A DNA stretch of 64,000 nucleotides from Paludibacteraceae bacterium. GTDB lineage: Bacteria; Bacteroidota; Bacteroidia; Bacteroidales; Paludibacteraceae. The stretch's first letter is position 1. Each line of letters begins with the position of its first letter. Both the position numbers and the translations under genes were made by a program. Below the pieces are notes generated by a model. It was not told where the DNA came from. It did no database searches and saw nothing but the letters and a program-made list of their open reading frames with translations. The stretch lies in contig CAJOEJ010000001.1 in assembly GCA_905233375.1 (NCBI GenBank), positions 55,585 through 119,584 on the forward strand, written 5' to 3'. Shown in pieces: positions 37,379 to 46,908 of this stretch.

Positions 37379-38956
37379 GTTGTAAGTCTTGTCGCCAACG
37401 AGGATGAACAGTTGTCCGTCACGGATGACCTTGGTCCCTTGTACTTTGTCACTTGGTACTTGGTCACTTGGTACTTGGTCAATGCCTTCGCCGCGGGTGC
37501 GGACATACTTGTAGATAGGCGGTTCGCCGTCCGAATCGCTGGTGGTGTAGAACGTGTTGTCATCCAGCCAGCAGATGGCTTCGCCCTGCCATTCGTACTC
37601 GTAGCAGTCGATGACCTGGGGCTGGCGCTTCACTGTCTCGGCGATGCTCTCGTTGCCCTCACGCTCCCAATAGAGCACCCATGAATAGGCGGCTTCGATA
37701 TTGTTGTGGTTCTTGATGAGCACATACTTGCCGTCTGCGGAGATGTCCGCGCCCGTTACCAGATGGAAACCGCGGCATTGCTGGTTCTTGGCATTCATGC
37801 CGATATCCGATTTCAGACCGAGGTCGCATACATAGGTGAGCGTCTGCGTCGCATCGCCGTAGTCCGTACGGAAAGGCAGGCTGAAGACCTGGCACACGTT
37901 GTAGTAAACCTTCGTGATGATATACAGTTTCTGCTCCACGTTGTCGTACATCAGCGCCTCGTTGTTATGGCTCAGCCCGTCCGGATAGACATAATGGATC
38001 TGCATCGGATCCACATTGATCTCGCCTCCCGTGATAGCCGGTTCCTCGAAATAGACAATGCTGTAGAAGTCATCCTCCTCGTTGTTGTCGCCGAACGCAC
38101 CGATGAAGAGGTAGTTCTTGTTGTTATACACACCGCCGCACAGGTCTTCCCAGTCCCAGTAACGGATGTTTAACGTCCTCAGATTCGGGAAGTTGACTTT
38201 CATTGCCTGATTCTGTCCCTGTTCGGTCGTGGCGATGATATAATCGCCGAAATTGTCACTCTCCATCCAGATGTAACCCGGTGTGGTACGCGAGCAGGCG
38301 ATACCGGACACTTCGTCCAGATTAAGGCTCTCGCTGACCGAACCGATCTGCGTGCGCGTGAACTCGGTGTTATGCGGCAGAATGACACCGTTGTACATCA
38401 GCGAATCGGGGTTGTCCGTTACCGGAGGCTCCTCGCCGTCGTCCAGCAGCGTGAGCTGGATATTGCGCAGGTCAAACGAACCGGAGGTCGATGAACCCGG
38501 ATTGACGATAAAGCCCAGACGGTTGAACGCCTGCGTGCCGATACTGTAACCCGGCTCGTCCCAGTCCAGGTTGCCGTCCGGCGTCGTGAGCTCGCTCTGC
38601 CAGGCGGTATTCTGTATATTGGGCCAGTAGTCGTTCTGTATCCAGCGGTTGCCTTCCACATCACGCAGATAGACGAACAGCACGATGCCGTCGTCAAAGC
38701 CCGGAGCACCGTCCCCTTTGTACTCATACGCGATAGTAGGGATCTTGGTCAGATTCTCCAGCGGGAACTCCACGCCAGCCCATTGCCAGCCTCCCGAGGT
38801 GTATTCGATATGCAGCACACCGTCCGCAACGGTCGGAGTAGCGGAACAACCTGTGTAGGCGATAGACGTGGCGGCATTCAGGTTGATGTTGATGACCTTC
38901 GCCTGAAGGGACACCGCCGCACATACAGCAATAACCAATAAGAATAATTTTTTCAT
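37355..38956 (-). CDS. Exported protein, CBM-like N-terminus plus propeller-like C-terminal part, GQL-type tail
   Basis: signal peptide; tail TKVIRDGQLFILVGDKTYNATGVEVR; linker QVPSDQVPSDKVQGTK encoded by an intergenic-type repeat. Confidence 0.7.
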   Translation of the reverse strand: MKKLFLLVIAVCAAVSLQAKVININLNAATSIAYTGCSATPTVADGVLHIEYTSGGWQWAGVEFPLENLTKIPTIAYEYKGDGAPGFDDGIVLFVYLRDVEGNRWIQNDYWPNIQNTAWQSELTTPDGNLDWDEPGYSIGTQAFNRLGFIVNPGSSTSGSFDLRNIQLTLLDDGEEPPVTDNPDSLMYNGVILPHNTEFTRTQIGSVSESLNLDEVSGIACSRTTPGYIWMESDNFGDYIIATTEQGQNQAMKVNFPNLRTLNIRYWDWEDLCGGVYNNKNYLFIGAFGDNNEEDDFYSIVYFEEPAITGGEINVDPMQIHYVYPDGLSHNNEALMYDNVEQKLYIITKVYYNVCQVFSLPFRTDYGDATQTLTYVCDLGLKSDIGMNAKNQQCRGFHLVTGADISADGKYVLIKNHNNIEAAYSWVLYWEREGNESIAETVKRQPQVIDCYEYEWQGEAICWLDDNTFYTTSDSDGEPPIYKYVRTRGEGIDQVPSDQVPSDKVQGTKVIRDGQLFILVGDKTYNATGVEVR

Positions 38957-38982
38957 AATGTATTGTATTTAAGGTGAAACAA

Positions 38983-39855
38983 TCATTTTGACAAGGCGTA
39001 CATGGCAAAGGCGGCGCAGCAGATACCCGCTATCTGGAGCGGGTTCGGGATGACGCTCAGGATGATGAGCGACAGCAACACCGTCACCATAGGCGACAGA
39101 CCCTCCATCGGCGATACGATGACCGCTTTGCCGTACCGGTAGGCATACACAAGCGTCAACGCACCGATCGAGTTCAGGATCTGGATACCGAAACAGCCGA
39201 AACTGGTTCCGGCGGAGGTCTGGGCGGCAAAGAACTCCGGGGCGTCGGGACTCATGAACCACGCTACCGGGATGAGTACCAGCCCGCTCAGCGCCATCCA
39301 CACGAAGATCGACTCCGCGTCCATCGAGTTATTGGCGAACTTCATGAAGAAGCCCTGGATACCCCATGCTAATAGCACGAGTACCGCCAATACGATCCAC
39401 AGCCAGCCGCTGACCGGACTGCCTTCCTGACCCGTCTCGAGTGACAATAGCAGGATCGCGACGAGCGCAACGGCGATACCCGCTACCTGCCAGCGAGTCG
39501 CTTTCTCCTTGAGGAAGACCGCGGCGAGCGTGATCACGATGACCGGAGACATCGAGATGAAAGGATAGATGATGTAACTCGGACCCAGGGTCAGCGCCTT
39601 GAACAGAACCAGCTGACCACCGGCGCCTAACAGTCCCACCGTGCAGCCGAGCAGCGCCGATTTGCCGTCGTGGAGGAACTTGCCCTTGTTGATGACCAGC
39701 GCCACAACGGCACAGGGGATCATGGACAGCGCCCAGAGGATATAGACTACGGTGTCCGGGATACCGTTTTGTATCTGGTACCCGGAGAATGCACCCCATA
39801 CACCCCACGTCAGGACGGTGATGAGGATGAATAAAAGCCAAAGACGATCTTTCAT
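38983..39855 (-). CDS. EamA/DMT family transporter
   Basis: 10-TM-like ORF; GPSYIIYPFISMSPVIVITLAAVFLKEKATRWQVAGIAVALVAILLL; start MKDRLW. Confidence 0.85.
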   Translation of the reverse strand: MKDRLWLLFILITVLTWGVWGAFSGYQIQNGIPDTVVYILWALSMIPCAVVALVINKGKFLHDGKSALLGCTVGLLGAGGQLVLFKALTLGPSYIIYPFISMSPVIVITLAAVFLKEKATRWQVAGIAVALVAILLLSLETGQEGSPVSGWLWIVLAVLVLLAWGIQGFFMKFANNSMDAESIFVWMALSGLVLIPVAWFMSPDAPEFFAAQTSAGTSFGCFGIQILNSIGALTLVYAYRYGKAVIVSPMEGLSPMVTVLLSLIILSVIPNPLQIAGICCAAFAMYALSK

Positions 39856-39877
39856 ACAATGAAGCATTTAGCAGTTG

Positions 39878-41284
39878 TTATTCCACCGTGATGACGGTGA
39901 GGTAATTGTATCCGTTGACGGGATCCCACATGTTCTCGTTGGCGAGGCGGATGGAGAAACGCGGGTCGTTATGCAGCGACTCGTACGGGTCGGGCAGGTT
40001 GAGGTACAGCTTGTACTTGCCTTTCATATTGGCATCCAGCGTACAGCCGAGATCGATAACACGTTTCTCCCCTGCCATCCAGAAACGCGGGTCTTCGGAC
40101 TGCGGATAGACGTATTTCTGGTCGGGATTATCGACGCTGACAAATACCAGTTCCACGTCCCGTTTGTTGGCGGGCGCCGCAAAACCTGCGTTATGCAACG
40201 TGATCTGTGCATCAAATTTCTGACCTGCCTTGGGCTCCTGGGTCAGGTAGGCATTGTCCAATACAAAGCGGTATCCCAGGCGGTTTTCAATCTCGTCAAA
40301 ATAACCGTCATTCACCCACTGCCGGAGAACCTCCGCACGATAGGAATTGCATAAGTACGACCAGTGGTATTTTTCCATCTCTTTTACCGCATTGGCTCCT
40401 CCGGAGTATTCGCATAGTTCGCAGGTCTCGCCTCCCATAAGGGTGTATTTGGTGTCCTCTGCCCAGAACTCGCGTTCCTCGTCATTATGGTAGGTTCCGA
40501 CATCGCTCTCCGAGGAAATGAAGCAGTCGTTATGTCCCGCCCAGCGCGCTTTGATGGTCGGCTGGTACGCCTCGCCCGCCGTGAGCGGAGCTACCTCCAT
40601 TCCGTGGGAACGCAGGTAGCGCATCTTGAACTGCGGTTGGCGGAAACAGATCTGTCGGTCTGACGGTACCGCTTCCATCAAACGCTCCGCTACCGGCCAG
40701 CGCGTGGCATACGCCTCATCTTTGGAAGGATTCATCGGATAGTTGGTGGTATAATACCACTCGCCCCATACCCCGATGAAGCCCGCCTGGACGCAATAAA
40801 TAACGTCTGCGTGCTTCTTCAGGTACGGGTCAAGTTGCTCGATATGCCGGATAGCCCATTCCGGGGTGGCATCCCAGGGCTTCTCGTAAACACTCTTCGT
40901 GTATTTGTATGAAAAACGCAATATCGCCTTGGCGCCTCCCGCACGCAGCGTATTCATATTACGCTCAAATCGGTCCAGAAACTCCTGCGGTAGATCACTC
41001 TCTATATAACTCGGCGAACCGCTTGCCGTGTCGGTCATATAATACGAGTGAAGATAGAGCGTGATATTGGAAAAATCTCTGTTGGTTTCGACCGTTATCA
41101 GCGCAATGGTATCCTCCAGGTCTGCCGGGGTGTAATATTTCTGCACGTAGAGTCCGCGCTCCGGATTCGTCAGTTTCTCACTGGTCTCGGTGAAAAAGAT
41201 GGTTCCTTCCGGTAGCGGAGTCTCATGGGTACATGCCGCAAAGAGCAGCACGAACACGGAAAATATCAAATAATGGTTTTTCAT
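39878..41284 (-). CDS. DUF4832/DUF4874-like lipoprotein (glycoside-hydrolase-like)
   Basis: NPERGLYVQKYYT...ILRFSYKYTKS...YCVQAGFIGVWGEWYYTTNY. Confidence 0.8.
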   Translation of the reverse strand: MKNHYLIFSVFVLLFAACTHETPLPEGTIFFTETSEKLTNPERGLYVQKYYTPADLEDTIALITVETNRDFSNITLYLHSYYMTDTASGSPSYIESDLPQEFLDRFERNMNTLRAGGAKAILRFSYKYTKSVYEKPWDATPEWAIRHIEQLDPYLKKHADVIYCVQAGFIGVWGEWYYTTNYPMNPSKDEAYATRWPVAERLMEAVPSDRQICFRQPQFKMRYLRSHGMEVAPLTAGEAYQPTIKARWAGHNDCFISSESDVGTYHNDEEREFWAEDTKYTLMGGETCELCEYSGGANAVKEMEKYHWSYLCNSYRAEVLRQWVNDGYFDEIENRLGYRFVLDNAYLTQEPKAGQKFDAQITLHNAGFAAPANKRDVELVFVSVDNPDQKYVYPQSEDPRFWMAGEKRVIDLGCTLDANMKGKYKLYLNLPDPYESLHNDPRFSIRLANENMWDPVNGYNYLTVITVE

Positions 41285-41301
41285 ACAAAAAGAGAATTTG
41301 A

Positions 41302-42060
41302 TTACTCGTCAAACGTTACTTTCAGTTTGGACTGACGACCGATCTGCTGACCATTGTCAGTAGCTTCTCCCTGTGGCAGCAGACCTACTCCGGTATAGTT
41401 GTCATCGTAGAGATCAAAACCGATCTCGAAGGCGTCTGACCATTTTTTCCAGGGAATCAAGTCACGGATCAGATAGCCTTCGATAACGCCGTCTGATACG
41501 AATTGGGACAAACTGATTTTTTCGTTGATATTGGCGATCTCCGTCCATTTCCAGTCATCTCCGCCAACCGGACCGCTCCAGTATTCTACGTGAGGAGGCA
41601 AATAACTGGTTTGATTTCCGTCATTATCCCACACGCTGCCTTCGAACAGAAGATCCTCGTTGCCTTTGTTCTGGGGACCGAACAGATCCCAATGCCCGCC
41701 GGTATTCGGATCATTGTCTGCATTCAGGTAGATATGATAACCTGCTGTTTCGTTGGGAGCGGTGATCGCTGTCGGATCAAAAGTCAGTGCATAGAAGATA
41801 CAGATGGAATCGGCATACACCTGAACTTTTTTCAGGGCAGGGAAATACGGATGCTCTGCCTTTAATTCGGCGACTGCTACTTTCGCCGGATCCAGGTTGT
41901 CCCAGTCTGCCAGGGATTTGTCCGTTACATCAATAGGAGGATTGTAACCGTCAAGGTCACCGCCGCCTCCACCGCCCTGGTCAGGGGCGTTTTGGGGATT
42001 ACATGCAGCCATTGCAATGGTTGCGAAACACATCAGTGCTAATTTCCAATTTGCTTTCAT
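41302..42060 (-). CDS. SusE/F-position lipoprotein (hypothetical)
   Basis: lipobox TIAMAAC; adjacent to SusD; NADNDPNTGGHWDLFGPQNKGNEDLLFEG. Confidence 0.65.
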   Translation of the reverse strand: MKANWKLALMCFATIAMAACNPQNAPDQGGGGGGDLDGYNPPIDVTDKSLADWDNLDPAKVAVAELKAEHPYFPALKKVQVYADSICIFYALTFDPTAITAPNETAGYHIYLNADNDPNTGGHWDLFGPQNKGNEDLLFEGSVWDNDGNQTSYLPPHVEYWSGPVGGDDWKWTEIANINEKISLSQFVSDGVIEGYLIRDLIPWKKWSDAFEIGFDLYDDNYTGVGLLPQGEATDNGQQIGRQSKLKVTFDE

Positions 42061-42102
42061 AATGTTAGTGTTTTTTAATGGGTTAATAAATATAGTTGAT
42101 TG

Positions 42103-43821
42103 TTAATATCCTGCATTCTGCTCAATACCGCTGACAGACAGTTCGGAATTGGGTATCGGGTATTGGATATGATTTTCTGTATAAGGAACCACTTTCCATT
42201 GCTGTACACCCGGATACCGGCGGTCCATGTCTTGCTTGTTGCGATAGACATCTATCATCCGGTGTCCCTCGAACGCGAGTTCCAGACGACGCTCATCCAG
42301 TACTACTTCAAGCGCATTCTTGTAACCGTGCATGTTCGCCGTAGAGAACATACCGGCATCCGGAATCTGGGCACGGGTACGGATGGCATTGACGAATTCC
42401 AGTGCGTGTGTATCGTCGCCCTCATGAGCATAAGCCTCGGCGGCGTTGAGGATCACTTCCGCCCAGCGAAGAACTACCGGAGAAGACAGCGTAGGGCTTC
42501 CGTTCTGATAGCCGAACTTGGTCATGTAGAACTTGGGATAGGTGTTGCGCGTTTCCAGATTATAGGGCATAATGCGCACGGGGACATCCTCTCCGTTGTA
42601 ATTGGCTACGTAATACTCGGAATACTCGGCTTGTGCCGCAGGACGTTTCTGTACGGTCCACGCCCCGTCGTCATAGAATGAATACGTGTCCGTGGAGGCG
42701 TCATACGTAACCATGGCTGACATCACGTCGCGTTTTTCGATGGAGCCGGCTGTACCAACGGGGATATATACGCAGAGAGTATCGCTTGCTTTTCCGTTTT
42801 TATATTGCGGAAGGATAAATGCCTTGTATCGTACATCATCCGGATAGCGCTCATAGAGGTTCAGCAGTGTGAAGGACGGGTATATCTCTCCCCAGCCTCC
42901 ACCGTCTTTGTTGTACATAGAACCGATAGACGATTGACCTCTGTCTTCCGTCACTTCGTGCGCGATGCAGAAAAGAGTCTCTTGGGAGGTCTTCGCGTTA
43001 ATGAAATAGGAGGCAAGATCCGGATCCAATTTGGCGAGCGCTGCCTGTTTGTCATTTCCGCCTAACATCTCTTCTACCAGTTTATAACAATCCTCATAGC
43101 GCTCCATATAGAGATAGACACGGCTGAGCAAACCCCGTGCTGCTTCCTTGGAAGGATAACCGGCATTGCCGCGCGATTTGTCCATTAATTCCGATGCTTT
43201 GATGAGATCCTTTACAATTTGGTCATACACCTCACCCACGGAGTTACGTTTGGTATCGGAAGAAATCGTTGTCGTACGTAATGGAATACCCAGGTTGTCA
43301 CGCTCGCCCGGATGATAGGGCTTGGCATACAAGGTCACCAGATTGAGATGCATCAAGGCGCGCATGAAATAGGCTTCGCCTAAATTCTGCTTGTTCTCCT
43401 CTTTGGTCTCGTCCAGCGTCTCAATGAGCGTATTGGTCATATAGATGATCTTGTAACCTAACATCCACAACGTACCTACATTCTGCAGGTTGTCGGTCAT
43501 GGTGTACGTCGTAGCCTGGAACAGGGGGTCGGTACTACGACCGGACAGGCAGATGTTGTCTGCCGGAAACTCAGCCATCTGGAACCAGTGACGGCAATAG
43601 GTGTTACCACTCGGATAACCGAGATACTCTACCTCATCTTTGAGCAACGCGTAGCATCCGTCCATGATCATACCGCTCGCTTCCTTCATAATCACATCCG
43701 TACTCTGCTCATCCGACGGGTAGTAATCCATGTCGCAACTGGCGAAACCGAGCAACAAAATAAAGTACAAAGGAAGCATGTACAATGTACAACGGGCTAA
43801 TTCATTTATTTTCGTTTTCAT
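42103..43821 (-). CDS. susD: SusD/RagB family nutrient-binding lipoprotein
   Basis: GEAYFMRALMHLNLVTLYAKPYHPGERDNLGIPLRTT...ALEFVNAIRTRAQIPDAG...VVLDERRLELAFEGHRMIDVYR. Confidence 0.95.
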   Translation of the reverse strand: MKTKINELARCTLYMLPLYFILLLGFASCDMDYYPSDEQSTDVIMKEASGMIMDGCYALLKDEVEYLGYPSGNTYCRHWFQMAEFPADNICLSGRSTDPLFQATTYTMTDNLQNVGTLWMLGYKIIYMTNTLIETLDETKEENKQNLGEAYFMRALMHLNLVTLYAKPYHPGERDNLGIPLRTTTISSDTKRNSVGEVYDQIVKDLIKASELMDKSRGNAGYPSKEAARGLLSRVYLYMERYEDCYKLVEEMLGGNDKQAALAKLDPDLASYFINAKTSQETLFCIAHEVTEDRGQSSIGSMYNKDGGGWGEIYPSFTLLNLYERYPDDVRYKAFILPQYKNGKASDTLCVYIPVGTAGSIEKRDVMSAMVTYDASTDTYSFYDDGAWTVQKRPAAQAEYSEYYVANYNGEDVPVRIMPYNLETRNTYPKFYMTKFGYQNGSPTLSSPVVLRWAEVILNAAEAYAHEGDDTHALEFVNAIRTRAQIPDAGMFSTANMHGYKNALEVVLDERRLELAFEGHRMIDVYRNKQDMDRRYPGVQQWKVVPYTENHIQYPIPNSELSVSGIEQNAGY

Positions 43822-43854
43822 AATTCTTTCATCTTTAAACGTTTGACATTCAAC

Positions 43855-46800
43855 TTAGAAAGAGATCTCTATACCACCTTGGAAGGTACGGCCCACCGGA
43901 TAATTCGAACCATACAGACCAGCAAGCGTGTTCTCGCCGGACACAAGGTTTACTTCCGGATCCATACCCGAGAACTTGGTAGCCGTCCAAAGGTTGTCCG
44001 CCGTGAAATAAATGCGGCACTTGGTCATATGCGCCTTTTTGATCAGGGAGGCGGGGAAATCGTATCCCACCATGAGATTCCTCAGACGGAAGAAACTGCC
44101 GTCCTCGAGGTAGCGGGAAGATACAGCGTTCGAATTATTGTCATTGGCGGCAACGGCTTTCGGATGGGTAGCCACATCTCCGGGTTTAGTCCAGCGGGTC
44201 CAGCCTTGCGCTGCTAACGACAACTGGTTGATATCGGTGTAAGCGCCATCGGCATCCGTCATCTCACGAGTCTGGTTGTAAATCAAATTGCCGTAGGTGA
44301 AATTGGTATTGATATGCAGGAAGATACCGTTCCAGCTGACTTGGGTGCTCAGACCTCCGGAGAATAACGGACTTGCGCTTCCTACTGCGCGGGCGTGCGT
44401 CGCGTTGTAATCATTGGTCACTTTTTTGGAACCGTCTGCATTATACTCATATTCTCCGTTTTCGTCCACTACGTACCATGTCGGATTTCCGGTGGCAGGA
44501 TCCACGCCTGCCCATTCCTTCATGTACCACGAGTAGATATCCTGTCCCTCTTTGACCTGCTGGCTTACGTTGATAGCGGTCTGCAGGAACGGCTTGTGAT
44601 CCGGCGTATGGGTCACACGGTTCTTGTTGTAACCGATGTTGAAACCTACATCCCAACGCCATTTGTTGCGGTCGAAGATATTGGCGTCAATGCGGTATTC
44701 GATACCTCTGTTCCGTACCGAACCTGCATTTTTCATTACTTTGAAGAATCCGGTTGATGGAGCTACCGGTACGTCTAACAGCAGGTCGGTGTTGTCCGTC
44801 TGGTAGAGGTCGATGGACATATCGATCCGTTTGATGAACGTCAGGTCGATACCCACCGCCGCCATATAAGCGGTTTCCCAGCGCAGGTCGGGACTGGCGA
44901 GACGGCTGGAGGAGGCGCCTACGTTGTTCTGGTACAGATTCGTCAGTGTATAGGTGGATAGATACTGATAAGGCGGGATATTGTTGTTACCCGTCACGCC
45001 GTACGAGGCGCGCAGTTTCATGAAACTAACCACCTTCTGATCACGCATGAAATCCTCGTTGCTGATGAGCCAGCTGGCAGCTACGGACGGGAAATGTCCG
45101 ACGCGGTGACTGGGCGCGAAGATCGAACTGGCCTCGGCGCGGTAGGTCGCGGTGAGGAAATAGCGTTTTGCGTAGTCATAACTTGCCTGAACGAATACCG
45201 ACCACGAAGCACCCGGAATTTCATATCCGGCTACGGAATACGGAGCAGATGCATTCAGGGCGTCGATACCGTTCGGCATACCCGTTCCGGCTGCGGTCGT
45301 ATATTCGCTGCGCCATACTCCGTACTCAAATCCCGCCATGGCGTTGAAACTGTGCGCTCCCCATTGGCTTCCCCCCTTCAGGATATTGGTCGTGCCGAAC
45401 GTCTTTGACAAGGAGTTTGTTTGTCCCAGATAGCCTTTCTTGTACGTGTCATGATACGTGCGGCGGTCGGTGTATTCGGATGATTTCGAATAGCCGGTAC
45501 TGAATGTGTTGGTGGTGGAGAAATGCAGCCAGTCGGTGAAATGCACGTTCAGTTGCAGCACGCCCGAGAAATCAAAATTATTGGATTTGGCGTAGTTGTA
45601 TTGCGCTGAATGGAGCGAGTTCCACTGCGTATGGCTGTACCACGGTCGTCCGTTGTCCGGACGCTTTTCATTGTTGATGTAGATGTAGTCTTTTGTGAGC
45701 TTGCCTGCGGCATCATATGTATATGGGCAGTCCCACGGCATCTTGTAGAACGCGTCATCGAGCATCATCCATGAGGGGGCGTAGTCAACGGACGATTTGG
45801 TGAAATCAACTTTCACGTTCATGTCCAGCCATTTGGCGATGTCGGCTTTGATGGAAGCGTGTCCGCTCACTTTCTGCATGCCTGTACCCATCAGCGTTCC
45901 TTGCTCTCCGAAGTAGTCCAGCGAGGTATAATAACTGAGGTGCTCTGAACCGCCTTTGACGGCAACGTTGTAGTTATGGATGAGTCCGAGTTTGAAGAAC
46001 TCGTTCTGCCAGTTCCAGTCCTGGTACTGAAGATAACTCTCCCAGTCTTTCTTGTAAAGCATATCGAATGTACCCGCGCGGAAAAGACTCCGTTGGAATT
46101 GATACATCTCCGTACCGTTCATCACCTTGAAGTTGCCGAACAGAGCCTGTTTGCCGCCGACGGTAGCTTTGAGATCAACGCTCACTTTGTCGCCCCGTTT
46201 GCCGGATTTGGTGGTGACGACGATGACGCCGCCCGCTGCGGCTGCTCCGTAGATACCGGTTGAACCGGCATCCTTCAATACGGAGATGGTCTCCACGTCG
46301 TTGGGGTTGAACGTACCGCCCATCACGCCGTCCACTACATAGACGGGAGCGGACGAAGCGGTGATGGATCCCGTACCGCGGATACGTATCTGCGCTGCGT
46401 CACCCGGCTGACCGCCCGCATTGGTGACTTGTACACCGGCTATCTTGCCCTGGAGCATGTTTCCCACATCGGATGTGGTGACATCGGTCAGAGCGTCGGC
46501 GGTGATGGTGACCACGGCGGAACTCAGTTCGGCTTTCTTGACGGCGGAGTAACCGAGTGACACCACTTCCTGCAGCTGTTGCGCTTCGGACTCCATGATG
46601 ACCTGCATGTTTTCCACCGCCCGCAGTTCGATGGTCTTGTAGCCGATATAGGACAGCTGCAGGGTCGCCTTGTCGGGAACCGTAATAGCAAAATGTCCGT
46701 CAAAATCGGTGACCGTTCCGAGCGATGTGCCTTTGACGAGAATACTGACACCGATGAGCGGTTCCGATCCGTCGGCATCGATGACGGTTCCCTTGACGCT

Positions 46801-46881
46801 GATGTCCGCCCACAGGGCACCGCTGCACATCAGGCAGGCAAGGAGAAGAATGGATTGAATAATGGATGGATATCTTTTCAT
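43855..46881 (-). CDS. susC: SusC/RagA family TonB-linked outer membrane protein
   Basis: carboxypeptidase-like domain GTVIDADGSEPLIGVSILVKGTSLGTVTDFDGHF and plug domain IRGTGSITASSAPVYVVDGVMGG. Confidence 0.97.
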   Translation of the reverse strand: MKRYPSIIQSILLLACLMCSGALWADISVKGTVIDADGSEPLIGVSILVKGTSLGTVTDFDGHFAITVPDKATLQLSYIGYKTIELRAVENMQVIMESEAQQLQEVVSLGYSAVKKAELSSAVVTITADALTDVTTSDVGNMLQGKIAGVQVTNAGGQPGDAAQIRIRGTGSITASSAPVYVVDGVMGGTFNPNDVETISVLKDAGSTGIYGAAAAGGVIVVTTKSGKRGDKVSVDLKATVGGKQALFGNFKVMNGTEMYQFQRSLFRAGTFDMLYKKDWESYLQYQDWNWQNEFFKLGLIHNYNVAVKGGSEHLSYYTSLDYFGEQGTLMGTGMQKVSGHASIKADIAKWLDMNVKVDFTKSSVDYAPSWMMLDDAFYKMPWDCPYTYDAAGKLTKDYIYINNEKRPDNGRPWYSHTQWNSLHSAQYNYAKSNNFDFSGVLQLNVHFTDWLHFSTTNTFSTGYSKSSEYTDRRTYHDTYKKGYLGQTNSLSKTFGTTNILKGGSQWGAHSFNAMAGFEYGVWRSEYTTAAGTGMPNGIDALNASAPYSVAGYEIPGASWSVFVQASYDYAKRYFLTATYRAEASSIFAPSHRVGHFPSVAASWLISNEDFMRDQKVVSFMKLRASYGVTGNNNIPPYQYLSTYTLTNLYQNNVGASSSRLASPDLRWETAYMAAVGIDLTFIKRIDMSIDLYQTDNTDLLLDVPVAPSTGFFKVMKNAGSVRNRGIEYRIDANIFDRNKWRWDVGFNIGYNKNRVTHTPDHKPFLQTAINVSQQVKEGQDIYSWYMKEWAGVDPATGNPTWYVVDENGEYEYNADGSKKVTNDYNATHARAVGSASPLFSGGLSTQVSWNGIFLHINTNFTYGNLIYNQTREMTDADGAYTDINQLSLAAQGWTRWTKPGDVATHPKAVAANDNNSNAVSSRYLEDGSFFRLRNLMVGYDFPASLIKKAHMTKCRIYFTADNLWTATKFSGMDPEVNLVSGENTLAGLYGSNYPVGRTFQGGIEISF

Positions 46882-46908
46882 GGTTCAAAAAGTTTTTCCG
46901 TGTAGTTG

